A stretch of 64,000 nt of DNA from Candolleomyces eurysporus (Eukaryota; Basidiomycota; Agaricomycetes; Agaricales; Psathyrellaceae). The notes beneath the pieces are model-generated. The model made no database searches. It had not been told where the DNA came from and saw only the letters and a list, made by a program, of their open reading frames with translations. A program made the position numbers and the translations under genes. Location: the NCBI GenBank assembly GCA_027579435.1, contig JANBPK010000922.1, positions 124,001 through 188,000 of the forward strand. The letters are read 5' to 3'. This document shows, one piece after another, positions 23,313 to 34,975 of the stretch; the stretch's first letter is position 1, and the number at the start of each line of letters is the position of its first letter.

Positions 23313-24182
23313 TTACGTCTCGCAAGTTTGTGACTGTAAGTTGAAGGCCTGAGTATACGAGTTAGAAACCGTTTCCAAGCAGCAGACCGAGCAATAAGTG
23401 TCAGAGGTCTGAGACGCTCACCAAGTCAGTGACCACGGCAAGGGAGCCAAAGGCCTTGGGATTAGCGGAGTTGCTGACATGGATGTCGATGTCGATTAAC
23501 AAGACTGGGACAATCTGGTTGCATAGAGATGTTACAGGGGAGGCGAATGTATCCCGGAAAGTGTAGTCGTCGCCACCAGCAGGGCCAGTAAGAGTAGAGC
23601 GAGCAGTAGCCTGATCAGTTTCTCCCAGAAAGTAGTAGGTTGACTGCTGCGTTGCAGTAACATTGCTATCCAGCTGATAGGAACCACGCTATAGGAAAGA
23701 CGTAAGATGACTTCCAATTACAGAAAGAGATGCGGACGCTACTGACATAATCTACGCTGGAAATACTAAAGGTGAACCCGGCAGGGACAATGACCTCAAA
23801 GGCCAACTGACAAGTCTTTCTGTTGCCGCTGATAGGAATGCCTGGACCAGCTTCGGCGAAGAACTCGCTGAATGTCGCCCCCACAGCAGTTTTATTTGCT
23901 ATGGAATTTGCGTCAGACGGAGTGCTGAGGAGATGGTCGGGTAAAAACGAACGGTTGATATACCAGTAGGTGGACGCTGCCGGGCATCCGGTGCCAATGA
24001 CAGAATAACTCCCGCTAAATATGACATGCTGACCGTTAGGGCTGCAAACGATGCAAGAAAGTGACGTACATTTCAAACCCTGGAGGAGTCCCAGGAAAGT
24101 CGACACGCTTCTCAAGGCTCGCGCCAGGTGCAGCAAACGTAACAGAGGCGAGAGCGAGGAGTGAAAAAATTGACTTGAGCAT
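23313..24182 (-). CDS. DUF4360 secreted protein, copy 3
   Basis: Exons 24182-24070, 24041-23747, 23688-23422 and 23348-23313 give 236 residues. This is the only copy in which every conserved DUF4360 block lies in one frame. Blocks are the signal peptide (MLKSIFSLLALASVTFAAP), LEKR, HVIFSGSYSVIGTGCPA, SEFFAEAGPGIPISGNRKTC, VPAGFTFSISSVDY joined to RGSYQLDSNVTATQQSTYYF, and VSNSAN. The ending is AFNLQSQTCET. The first intron uses GTACGT and the TTTGCAG acceptor 13 nt upstream of the one that copies 1 and 2 must use. The Cys of the SPCG motif is kept, though the motif reads SLCN here. Confidence 0.82.
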
Positions 24183-25059
24183 CTTTGGGAGGTCCGTTGA
24201 CCATTCGATTCACTGCACCAAACGTCTCTTATACGCTCACGGAGTTATTGGTAAAGCTTCTCAGCATACTTTCTTGTAAATCACCGAAAGAAACTACGAA
24301 AAAGGGTCACAGGACATGTTAAGGACTGTTATTTCAAAGGATAGGGCAGCGCCGACAGATACCTCCTAGCAAAGCCAATCACCATTGGTAAGTCCAGAGC
24401 CCGCACAATAGGCATGATGCACAAGGTTGGAGAACCAAGTTTTACCGCGCAATGCAGAGATTGCGAGGTAAATAAGATGTCTTTGTTCCCTCCAAGCTAT
24501 GAGAACGCGGTTATATACAGAAAGAATCCTACCAAACTGTACCTACGACCGGCGGTGAATGATCGTGGCATTTTCGATGCATATCGAGAACAAGGTGCCT
24601 GACAGTTGCAATCCTCGAGCATCTTACAATATCTGAGTCCAGATATGACAGTGTAAGTGGATTTATGTTTAGAAGAGTCACGTTCTCCATGCTGCTGGAT
24701 GCGCTCAGTCGGGCTACTCCTGGAAAGAAAGCTGCAGTATGAGGTCGAACCAAGGAAGTTCCTGCTTGCTCTGACGGATAGATACTCCCCGGAAGCCGGT
24801 GATTATTCGCGCATTCAAGTGTATTTTTTGCAATCCTCGGTACTCCCTGGATAAGCAAGTATTTCCGGGGAGGGTTAAATGTCGAAATGCTGATAACAAA
24901 ATGGGGAAGAGTAGCCTCGGGAGTCGGATGATCCATTTGAAGCCATATTTAGAGGCTGGCGTCGATCCGATCAATTGTCCCAACCTTGAAGCTTGACGCT
25001 TAACCTATTGGGGAGGGAGCGAGGCGGATTCTGAAGAGCCTGTGGAGGAAGACCCAGAG

Positions 25060-25410
25060 GGATGAACATGAGAAGACATTTCTTTTCCGGCTGTGATGGC
25101 CTCTTAACGTTGGTAACTGCATGTTCCTCATCCTCAATAAGCAAGGTATGCAGGAGGCGCTCTATTTGTGCACCGTGATGGAGAATGTCCCGGTGTTCAG
25201 TCGATCGACAGAACCTTGATAACCATCGAATAAGGCGACTTTTGCGCTGCCCCGCAGTATCGCCCGGAGAGGATGGAGACATGGTTCGCCCTGTCGTAAT
25301 GATCAATATTTTTGTACTGATGGTGAAGCTGGTTACATTTCCTACAGCTACAAAGCTAGACTCCCGCAAACATCGCTGTCGACGCAGCCAGAAGCTTTTC
25401 AGTTATTCTC
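25060..25410 (-). pseudogene. P3: truncated relic of the P1/P2 family
   Basis: The frame reads MRESSFVAVGNVTSFTIST, then RTMSPSSPGDTAGQRKSRLI, then STEHRDILHHGAQIERLLHT. These align in order with the P2 blocks SSFVAAGN, VSPSSISPSAGQ and AEHRGALHHGSQMQRSL. The start region is frame-broken near 25370 and everything after the first exon is missing. About 180 bp upstream also match the P2 promoter region, so gene and promoter were copied together before decay. Confidence 0.7.
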
Positions 25411-25716
25411 AGACCTCTTATTCCTTTGAGCATGAGAGGGATGGAGGAAGAAGTAGACAGTCGTCGTGACCTTATCCTAACGCTGTGCAGAATCATTGTC
25501 AGGATGAAGGGTTGCCTCGCTGTTTTTCCAGTTTGAGGTTGCTTAGGACCCAAAATCCAGCTCGGTTCGGTTACGGGAAGGTCAGTCGGCGTATAGTACT
25601 GAAGTGAAGTTGGAATTGTCATGAATTTATAACAAAGAGTAGCAATTTGTGGAGTTTATTCAAGTTACTATATTGGTACTTCTGTGCGGAAAATGAGGTC
25701 ATGCTCGAAACTGCGT

Positions 25717-26595
25717 CTAGCAAGTCCGCCATTGAAAGTTGGGTGTCTGTGTGAGCAAGTCAGATTTTTAAGCAAGAAATCGAACGACAGTTCAGTTTTA
25801 GGAGGTCTGAGACACCTACCGAGATGGAGGTCATTGAAATATAGCCAGATGCCGTTTTATTAGCGGAGTTGCTAACACGGATGCCGCTGTTGATATTCAA
25901 GACTGTGCTAACACCGCATGGCGATGTCACGGTGGAAGCGAGGTCGAATGGGTCTCTGGAGATGTAGTCCTCGCCACTAGCAGGGCCAGTAATCGAAGAG
26001 CTAGCAGGTGCCTGAACGAGTTGTCCTTGAAAATAGTAGATCGCTTGATACGAGGCGGTAACCCCGCTACCCAGTTGATAGTCACCATGCTAGAGTCAGA
26101 ACATAATAAGATATCCGGTAAAAGAAAAGAGATGCGAGCGCTACTGACATGATCTATGTTGGCAACACCAAAGGTGAACCCGGGAGGGACGCTGACACCC
26201 AGGGTCAACTGGCAAGCCTTCCTGTTGGCGCTGATAGAAATACCCGGACCGGCTTCAGCGATGAAATCGCTGAAATTTACCGTCACAGAAGTTTTATCAG
26301 CTGCGGGGGTTGCGTCAGACTCAACGCTAAGGAGACCATTAGATAGAACAAACGGTTGAGAACGAAGTAGGCAGTCCCTGGTGGGCATCCAGTACCAAGA
26401 ATACCAATACTCGTACTAAACGTGCCATGCTGAGCTTCAGGGGCTGTATAATAAGCGACTCAAAAAAANGGTGACCCACATGTTGAAACCTGGAGGGTGG
26501 GATCCCGAAAACTCGATACGCTTCTCCAGGCCGGCGCCGGGTGCGGCAAACGCAACAGAGGCGAGAGTGAGGAGCGAAACGATCGAGTTGAGCAT
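25717..26595 (-). pseudogene. DUF4360 copy 4, frame-broken
   Basis: The pieces of a complete gene are present: a signal-peptide exon (26595-26480, MLNSIVSLLTLASVAFAAP), a middle exon ending 26149, an exon 26089-25820 with HGDYQLGSGVTA, SPCGVSTVLN and VSNSAN, and a last exon 25746-25717 that restores the family ending FQWRTC. In the middle exon the GTGCPPGT block, the alternative frame and the following SDATPAADKT block lie in three different frames, so no splice choice gives an open product. An N at 26469 follows a run of A in the first intron. It is either a pseudogene or a base-calling error in a C run near 26440. Confidence 0.65.
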
Positions 26596-27559
26596 TTTTG
26601 AAAGGCACGTTGACGGCTCGATTCATTGTATGCAACGTCTTTTATACGCTCGCGGAGATATAGGTCGACTTAATCTACTACGAATCGCCGGAGGAAACCA
26701 CGAAAAAGGGTCACCGGACGTGCTCTTCTTTTAAACGATAGGGCGGCGCGTACACGACTCCTTGCAAAGTCAATCACCATCGGTAAGTCGAGACCTCGCT
26801 CAATGACGAGTTTCGCTGTAAGAGGTCGGAAAATCTCCTACCGCGCCATGTAATAATTGTGGGCGAACAGTCCAATTGATGTCTTTGATCCCGCCAAATT
26901 ATAGGAAGGCCGCTATACGCGGAAGGAATCCTACCAAACGGTACTACCTACGATCGGCGGTGACTGATCGTGGCATTTCGATGCAAACTTATTTGGAAAA
27001 AGGTGCCCAGTGGCGGGGGCAGTCCTCGAGCACCTTACGGTGCCCGAGTCTAGATATGATAATGTGGGTAAGGATTATTCCTAGAGGAAGGCTCTCGATA
27101 GCGGTGAGAATACCCCTGGACGCGCGGGTTGTCCCAATGGATAGATACCTGGAAGACGGTGGGTACTGGCATTCAGGTATATTGTTTGCACTCCTCTGCA
27201 TAACCAAGTAGTACCGGAGACGGTTTATCATCACAATGTTTATAACAAATTGAGGAAGAGTACTATAGCCCCGGATAGCCACTTATCGTCGCACTTGGAA
27301 GCTGGCCGCATTGATCCGATCCCTTGTCCCAACCTTGAGCTTGAAACGCTGCCGGTTCTTCTTCTCAATTGCACGATAACGACACTTTGTGTTTGAATCG
27401 CATTCAGTTTCTGTTTATAGAAGGAATGATAAGTCATAAATATTGGATATACAGGAGCCTAGGGAATAGAAGTACCGATACAAATAGCGATCCTTCCAGC
27501 TCAAGTAGGGGTCTAGAGGTGCACTACTCGCGTCGCTGAGTGAGATTGAACGTTCTGCT

Positions 27560-28320
27560 AAGTTCACCTGCCCAAGTTTAATCAAGTATGTACTAGTGGC
27601 TCCGTGGCCGTCCTTGTTGTCAACATTGCTGGCTCGGACTTCACTGCCAAGGTTCAAAATATGTTCCTTTCAGCATAGAGAGGACACTGCACCCGCAAAG
27701 TTTGAATTTTTGGTTTAGTTTTGGCCTAACACAAGCTGCTCATTTGTGGTAGCTCATGTTTTGCGGGCAGTCGCTTCGGATGGAAAAAGATTCGGCTCCA
27801 ACGCCCTTGAGCATGAGAACGCCCGATCTTCATGTAATCGTCCTTGGACTGTGGATCGTTTATTTAAAAAGAGACGATTGATGTTAAATCCAAAACCTAC
27901 AGCAGTAGTATGAACCTTGAGAGTCGGTGGCCCGTTGATCCAACTGGTAGAAACCTGCCTAAGGTGTGTATTAGCAAAGGTCACGCCAGGGACGAGTGCA
28001 CTTAGCCTACATGCTCGAGAGTGTTGACAGAGAACGAATAGCCTTCAGGCTCCCTGGAGTAAAATCGTGCTTATCAGTAAATGGAATGCATTGGAAGTAA
28101 AGCTGGTACTTTACACCGAGGCACAGTCCAAAAACCTTTCAGTCATCACTGATCTGGCTAAACAAGACCGTTGTTGTCCTCTGCTGGGAGAGTCAGAAAA
28201 AGATCGCAAGTGACTTTCCGAGCGACTCACCACTAATCAAAGTATAAGAAGTACCTAGAGGACACCCAGTGCCAATGACACCAACACTTGTACTGCGAGA
28301 AGAGTTTCATGGTAGGACGC
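27560..28320 (-). pseudogene. DUF4360 copy 5, strongly diverged relic
   Basis: Family blocks survive in order on the minus strand: STSVGVIGTGCPLGTSYT (about 28300-28235) followed by a GTGAGT donor; a segment with MTERFLDCASV; PEGYSFSVNTLEH (about 28050-28005) just before a GTAGGC donor; GFYQLDQRATDSQGSYY (about 27960-27905); and LNLGSEVRASNVDNKDG (about 27655-27600). Stop codons follow the YY block and I found no signal-peptide exon, so the gene seems dead or very differently spliced. Confidence 0.6.
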
Positions 28321-29652
28321 GAATCAAGATAGGAAATTTTATTGATTAGCTTCCTTCGTCCATCTAAAGGAACTCTGCTAGCGCGGATACGAATAATCGC
28401 GTTCCAATACCGCGCTGTAGTAGGTAGTAGACTCGCAAATATCTTCATCTTAGCACATACGAACGATCTCGTTGGTCTGCCCAGGAGACTTCGTTTTTAC
28501 AACTGGACAATTGGGGGTTAAGGTAAAATTAGATGACGCCGATGGACGGACGGATGAGGGAGGGAGAACACCACGACGTGCCTTTCCGTACGTAACAAAC
28601 ATTCTCTTCTTCGCGTAACCGTTCTTGTCGCGGTTGGAGGAAAGGAAGAGAGATTTGACGAAGGTGAGTCTAAACATTTGTGGAGCACGAGGGACTCGGA
28701 GCGGGGGTTAGACTCCCTCAAACGATGATGAGAATGGGTTGCGACTAGCGACTCAGGGATGCGCATGAGTGAACGTACTGGCTGACAGACGTGCATCCTG
28801 CGTGCGGGAGGACGCCTCGAGAGGGAATCAATGAACAAACTGACGTAGATGCCATCTCCGCTGTTATTCCACACCCCCCCCTTTTACATGTGGACAGACG
28901 AAGTGGAATGATTCCGTCATGGTCGGTAGATAGCTTGTACATCTTTCTATTTTCACAGAGATGAGTAAATAGGTGAACGTCAGTCGTGGTGGAAGATAGA
29001 CGGATGGAACTTTGAACTTTGACTGGCACCACCCAGTTGCTCAGTCGAGGCTTATGAAAGTTGTTGATGGTGTGTGAATGTGCGCTAGCTGGAGATCTTC
29101 CGCCAGGATGTGTGTTGACTACAGCGGGCGATGGAAGGCGGGATGGTTTGCGTGAATGTCAGGTGCTCATTGGCGGAAGAAAGCCGTCCCTGCGGTGAGG
29201 AGAGTTGGAGTCGGCAGGCAGTGTAGAGTGTAATGAAGACTTGTTCCTTCGTTCGATAGCAGATGGAGAGGATCGTCAAGCATTGGCAGAACGAGCAAGC
29301 GACAACCGAACCGGAAAAGAGCAAATGAGGCTGACAACGGGTTCCCGGTCCGGCGACGGGCTGAGTCATCCCTTCTCGCGCCTGAGATCATACCCATAAT
29401 AAGGCAGCAACACTCCTTTTGTGGGGTGAGGACCGCCCTGTATCGCTTTTGACGATCCGGAGCAGTGTTCAGTAGCAAGCAGCGGGGTACATTCAGTATT
29501 TTCGCAACTCTCGGCCCAAAAACGTACACACGATACCACTAGCAGTTATAATACAGTCTAATCGTTGGTTCCTCTAACCCAGGCCTTGACGCCCTCTACT
29601 CCTACTAGGTGCAGCTGAAAAGTGACAGCAAGACAAAGACATGGGCACATGA
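28321..29652. other. Region without supported genes
   Basis: Only short overlapping open frames are present; none shows a recognisable domain, paralogue or splice pattern. A run of nine C lies near 28870. Confidence 0.4.
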
Positions 29653-30666
29653 TCAGACCGTCAAAATTTTCGAAAACCCGGCCGTAATCTTCCCGAACCT
29701 CTCGAAGATCTCTTTCATCGAAGCCAGCCCACAGCATCCACTTTCAAGGTGCTGGATGAGCGCAGACACAACGACGAACTGGCGATTGCACTTGGGGCAC
29801 AAGAACTCTTTGGGGTCGTGAACAGGGGAATTCATATGTGCCGTCAGTGCAATGGCTGTTCGAAATGTGTCCGAACAGACAGGGCAAGCGTATGGGATGC
29901 CGAGATGGAGGAAGTTCTCGGGGATATAGACGATGGATCGATCTATGGTCGAACTAAAGGTGGCTGGCGAAGTGACGGCAATCGCTGACGCTTGGATCTC
30001 AGCAGAGCTGGGCGGATATCCAGATATCACTTCGCCTGATCCAGGAGAGTTGGCTTGAAGCCGACACTGGATCGTCTCGTTGGCCGCAGCGGAAGCGGAG
30101 TCAGCCACAAGACTCGGAGACGGCGTCTCTGCTGTAAGGCCTGAAGTGACCGTGATTGGTGGGACGATACCAAGCATTTGAACAGCTTTGGTGACTTGAT
30201 GCCTCGAAAAGCCATGGACGCCGGATTCCAGGTGGTGCGCGTAAGCTGAAGGAGAGCTGAACTCTTTATCGCAAAAATGACATGAAACGGGGTCTAGATT
30301 GTACCGTTTCCGATCCTCCTTGTCGTGTGTCAGAGACTGAGGTGCGAACAACTACAATCACTAGAGCGGCTTACTCCATTGTGAGATCTAGATGCTTGAG
30401 ATCTGTTCCCAGCTCGGTGGCGAGGGCTGTCACGGATATGCTGATAGGAATGTGAATAAGTATCGGATTGTATAACTGAACGATTCGAACATTACATGCT
30501 GCAAACTCCTGTCGGAGCGAAAGTACCGGTCGCAGGTATCGCAGACCCAGATTGAAACTGTGAAAGTGTGGCCGTTCGCAGTGCAATGGTTCCAGATTGA
30601 GTTTTCTTTCTTGAATTTTCCATCGCAGTCATTGCAAAAGTATTTGTTCCACCCGAGAGGCCTCAT
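29653..30666 (-). CDS. Z1: multi-finger C2H2 zinc-finger protein
   Basis: Exons 30666-30496, 30440-30375 and 30336-29653 give 306 residues. Exon 1 has an N-terminal finger (CNDCDGKFKKENSIWNHC...H) and a second CxxC pair (CDTCDRYF). Exon 3 starts with a C2H2 finger CHFCDKEFSSPSAYAHHLE, then after a Ser/Ala/Pro-rich linker come CPVCSDTFRTAIALTAHMNS and CPKCNRQFVVVSALIQHLES ending GCCGLASM. The last finger is C2HC-like because Cys follows the final His. This is one of six paralogues (Z1-Z6) and the only one outside the Z-D cassette array. It is probably a nuclear nucleic-acid-binding protein; targets unknown. The second intron is short (38 nt), with an alternative in-frame acceptor 15 nt upstream. 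Confidence 0.82.
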
Positions 30667-31687
30667 AGGCAAGATCTAGTCAGTTAGATAGAACAGGTCG
30701 AAGGCGCATGGGAGGGTGAAGGTCGCGACCTGCTCTGGGTATAGAGCAACCTTTTATTGAATCAATCAAGAACTCTTCGAGCAAAGGTGATCTTCGAAGA
30801 GCCATGAAAGACCGTGAAAGCCAGTCCATAAAATTGTCGGAACGCACCAACGCCACAGAGACATCCTAAGGGACACATAGGCGCAGCGGAGCGTCCAACT
30901 CTGGTTTATCCGATGGCGGGCGACTCAATTCCCGCGTCTGGAGCGGAAATATCACCAAGCCAGCGAGAGGCAAACGTCAGGTAAAGTATTATCATTCAAT
31001 GACTTCCGTAGATAGAACACGCACCACTGCTCCTACCGCTCCGCTCCACCTGTGGGCAAGGGGNAATAGAAGCGTTTNGACCTGGTCCCCGAAGGCTGGG
31101 GCCAGGTTACCCGCTTCATGCTGAGAATAGAGTTTAATCATCGAGGAGTCAGCGCCACTTCCACAACCGTCCCCTATCTTGTAACTGCTCATGGCTGCAA
31201 CGCTGCAGGTCGACGTCAGTTACCGGAGCTGGCCTTATGTCAGGGTGAAGGTTTTAGCCGCAGTGGTGACTTTGGAGGGAAAGCGGGAAGATAAGGTTAA
31301 CCAAGGATATATGACAGGGAGCGTAGCTTTGTCTCCACCTGCCTTGATTCCAGAACCTTATCGTGAGATCGGATTGAATAGAAGCAGGAGGCATGCTGCC
31401 ACTGTCGTAACAACAGCTGTCGCCAGATGGGCAGCTGACCTACGAAATAGACGCTCGTTATCGACTGAGAATAGGAGAACACGTTGACACGACCCTGGTA
31501 CGGAGGAGCAAGGCAACCAGGAATGGTAGACAGAATCAGCGTAAACACGCGGACTGCTCAAGTTTCTTGGAGAAGGAACTCACTTCAGTCTTTGGAAAAA
31601 GATAGGATAACGATCATTTCACGGAGTTTACATAGTGAGATGGAAGAGGACGCTGACGAAAAGCGAAAGCGACAAAAGTTAAACTAA
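30667..31687. other. Spacer with a probable GTPase 3' end relic
   Basis: On the minus strand near 31130-31160 a short stretch reads SSMI followed by a poor frame, matching the extreme C-terminus (FSSMI) of G1. Together with the 40-bp flank match near 31450-31490 to the G1 3' flank, this suggests a leftover 3' fragment of another GTPase copy. Two Ns occur at 31064 and 31078. Confidence 0.35.
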
Positions 31688-32815
31688 TCAACATTCTTTG
31701 ACAGAACAAAACTGGGGTAGTAGCTGGGTTAGTTGGCTGCAAAACTCTTGAGGAGGAAGCGGTACGCACTTCGAAGATTTCCGATTCTTGTTGCGACGAA
31801 ATATAGCCTTTACGCCATCCCAAAAATGGCCGTCGGCGGAGAATCCCGAGCCCTTCAGCTCCTCCTCCTTCTCTGGGGACAGCTCCTGTATCTCGGAATC
31901 AATTACCCAGCTCTGCAAGGTAGCGACGAGCTTCTTCCCCGCCTCCGTTTCCACAACCCGTTTATCCTCATCGACCAACTCCTTTTGAACCCGGGTTGCG
32001 ACAGCATGCCCTTTGAGGAGGTGCTCAATGGCGCTTTTTATATCTTCCTCGGGCTCCTGAATCCGCTTGTAGAGAGCGCCCTGGGCCAAAGGCTCCTTCC
32101 ACCACTTTGTTTTCAAGTCCTTCTCCCGAATTTCCCCAGCCGCTGGGTTGAGTAAGGTCGTGTCCCACTGTGTTGTGGCCATGACAACCTTCCTGAAAGC
32201 GTTCTCTCCGCAGATTGCGTGGAAGAGGTCATAACTGAGCCTTGCTGAGCGAGTCATGCGTGACTGTCCAACGCTGTGGAGGTATACCAGACCGGTAACC
32301 TTAGTGCCGGCGTCGTATCTGAATCGATACGGGTAAGTGGAGGCTCGGAAGTGACCAGCGCAAAAGGAACTGACGTGTGGGCGAGCCAAGTGCAGATTCT
32401 CCTCAATGTCTCGTGTTCACTCTTGTCGGTATCATCGAAACCAGGAGTATCAACGAGCACAAGGCGACGGCCAGGCAGAGCTGGGTGATCCTCAGGAAGT
32501 ACAATCACGGTGAAGTCCATTTTGCGCGTGCACGACTCCAAGCCGTGATTCACCGTCATAACGTCCTTGCGACAATACTTGTTGATAAACTGCAAAAAAA
32601 AGAGTCAGAAAATAGGCTTGAAGGCATCGGAGAAACATACAGTGCTCTTTCCTGCCCCGGTCAGACCCATGATGCTTGAAGCGGGTGAGAACGATTGAAT
32701 AAAAAGACAGAGAAATCACTCACGGAATTATCAAGTCATCTGGATGCGCATTTTTAAAGAGTGGATCTTCACGCTGGATATCTTGCGTGTACTGGGGCAC
32801 GCGAGGTGCTGCCAT
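31688..32815 (-). CDS. G2: fungal-type P-loop GTPase
   Basis: Exons 32815-32724, 32674-32641, 32589-32375 and 32318-31688 give 323 residues, nearly the same as G1. The P-loop MGLTGAGKST is again isolated on a 34-nt exon. Further motifs are NHGLESCTRKMDF, LVLVDTPGFDDTD, GLVYLHSVGQSRMTRSARLS and VVMATTQWDT, then a charged helical C-terminus. G1 and G2 align along their whole length, including SPEKEEELKG versus SQEKEEQLKE. The final 25 residues differ from G1 and may include an unrecognised terminal intron. It presumably binds and hydrolyses GTP; cellular role unknown. Confidence 0.85.
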
Positions 32816-34975
32816 TGATAGACTTGGATGCCTGACGAAATCCGAATCCGTTTTAACGGGAGACTCGAAGAGTCCGTATTTATATTGAAGGGCGTTGGAG
32901 CAGCATTCATTTCGCCGTCACGTCGTGTTCACAGATTCAGTGTTTCGAGAGCAAGTCCTTGAACACGGAACGCTATCACTGTTTCAGTACCTCGTTTTTG
33001 CCTCGTTTTCAGTGCCGCAGTTGGATAAACCGTCCAGGGTTCTGCAACGGTCTGGTCACGATTAGATGTGTTCTGACGTTTTGGAGGACTCACGGTCATG
33101 AGGATCCCGATACAATCTTTCCCTCTGGGTAAAGAAGGTCAACAGGGATGTCTTCCCCCATCGATTGGCTGCCGATTAAGGTGGGGGACGGGGGATTCAA
33201 CTGTGGCACGGTTCGAAGATTCCCCCGGAGTGACAGGGTGTGGCCAGTGCTTATGACCGGGCGTTCACTCATAGGCATGCAAAGGAATAACCAATATTCA
33301 GCCACAGCTGCAAACGCATATAAAAGCCATGCTAGCCTCTGGGAACGAGTATTCAGATCGAGCCCCTGTCAAAGCCTGGCCAAATTGGATAGATAGCACA
33401 GAGCGCAAGCCCAGGGGTTGTATACGCGCAGACTCGACAGAGATCTGTGTACTGCGGTGACGTGCCGCTGAACGACATCCTCTGAGATCAGAAAAAAGAG
33501 CTTCAGCAAACAATCGGGTGCGTCGTCGAAAGAATACCTTCTGTTTGAGCATGCGACATTCCTAGCAGATTGCAGTCGTAAATTCGAATACAGTGCATTC
33601 AAAGGCTTTCATGACAGAGCCATTGACCCTTGGCCGGGGCCTGACGGAATCGGAGACGGAGAAGGCCGCAGCGGATCATGTTTCCTTTCCCGTAGCTCGC
33701 CTAGCCGGAACCACGTCGACCTTTTAGCTTACGTTATCATCTGAACACACCGATCTGGTTGATGACTGGCCTCTTGCTGGATCCAATGTGAATTGAGTCC
33801 ACTGTCAAGTTCCACAGGCGAGCGCTTATCTCTCTGTTATCAATGAACTCATCTTTGACCTCGTGCAGCACATGAGGCATCGATCTTCGTCTTTCTTCCA
33901 TCCTCAATCCTAGAAAGGTCTTTTGACGGAGCAACTTGGATGCTTTCACCCAACGCAATTTCATCAAGCTACAAATAGTATTTCCCAATAGAATAGCAAA
34001 CGCAGCATTCCTTTTCGTTCGGATCAGATGATCTGGCTGCAGATAGGCAGATGAGCATCAATCACCTCGACACTCGAGCACCCCCAATTCTATGACAGAA
34101 CGGGCTGGACTTTACTTCCCAAACGTACAAGGGTTCCCAGTGTTCCCGAGCTTCCGTTTCCCCTATGCATCTTCCAGCCGGAGGAAGCCCTAGGCATGCG
34201 GACTTGCTATGTCGCCGATTTTAGATATAGGGGGAGGTTGTTTTCCCCCGTTCGAGAAGCCAACGCTCTTCCAGGTCGTAGAATCACATCTTTGCCGTCA
34301 CATCTCAAGTGGGCCGCATTGTCAGCCAGCCTCAGATGATGTTATTTCTCCTGCATTGGGAAGTATCTCCCGACGAGATTGGGCACAAGAAGTCATCCGA
34401 CACAGTATCGTTCATATCGGAGCGCTGGTACTCCAAACTCGAGGGAAATAGAAAACTATAACAGCCAGAAACTATCCTATTCTATGAAATCACACCGTCA
34501 CGACTCACCCACCCAAACACCTACGTCTATGGCGTCTATCTGAACCTGCCTGGCCCTTGACGTAACTAGATAAGGTTCAGGGTATTGTGAATCGGCTACC
34601 TCACGCCGCCATCTTTGGGAAGGTGGGTCTATAGTCATATATCTTTTTATAATCTCCGGCGATTCAAGAATTGCCCACAATCTCCGCTGACCACCAATCT
34701 CCTTAAGAGCGCACACTCTCCATCAAGCGGGAGACGAGCGCTTCGGGAACCCTTTCCCAAAGTAGTGGGCGAAACTTGACCGAGCATCCCTGCTGAGGAT
34801 CTCTTATTCTATTCGACCACGCAGTTGTATCACTGTCTTTCAACGTAGGCAGCGTGGAGTTGTGAAGTGGGGACCTTGGAGCGACATGTATGGAGTGGAA
34901 AAATTAGGCGCCCCTCCTATTACGCAATAGTCACAATCCTAATAAACTGGGAGGGCGTGAGCAAACCTGCTTCTA
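32816..34975. other. Region without supported genes
   Basis: About 2.1 kb separates divergently transcribed G2 and G3. Short frames on both strands carry no recognisable domain. The only inference offered is that both promoters lie near the two ends. Confidence 0.4.

Larger units (their letters stand above)
19635..27350. repeat. Tandem segmental array of DUF4360 units A-D
   Basis: Four direct units, A (19.63-21.05 kb), B (21.15-23.0), C (23.3-25.02) and D (25.7-27.35), each contain one DUF4360 gene plus its upstream flank. The flank is recognisable by TTGATCCCGCCAAG at 20810, 22313 and 26887 with a diverged form near 24487, by CGCTATA(C/T)AC, and by GATCGTGGCATTT. Units B-D share a further distal block ending in CGATCCGAT...TGTCCCAACC. 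Divergence is substantial, so the duplications are not recent. P3 relic sequence lies between C and D. Confidence 0.8.
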
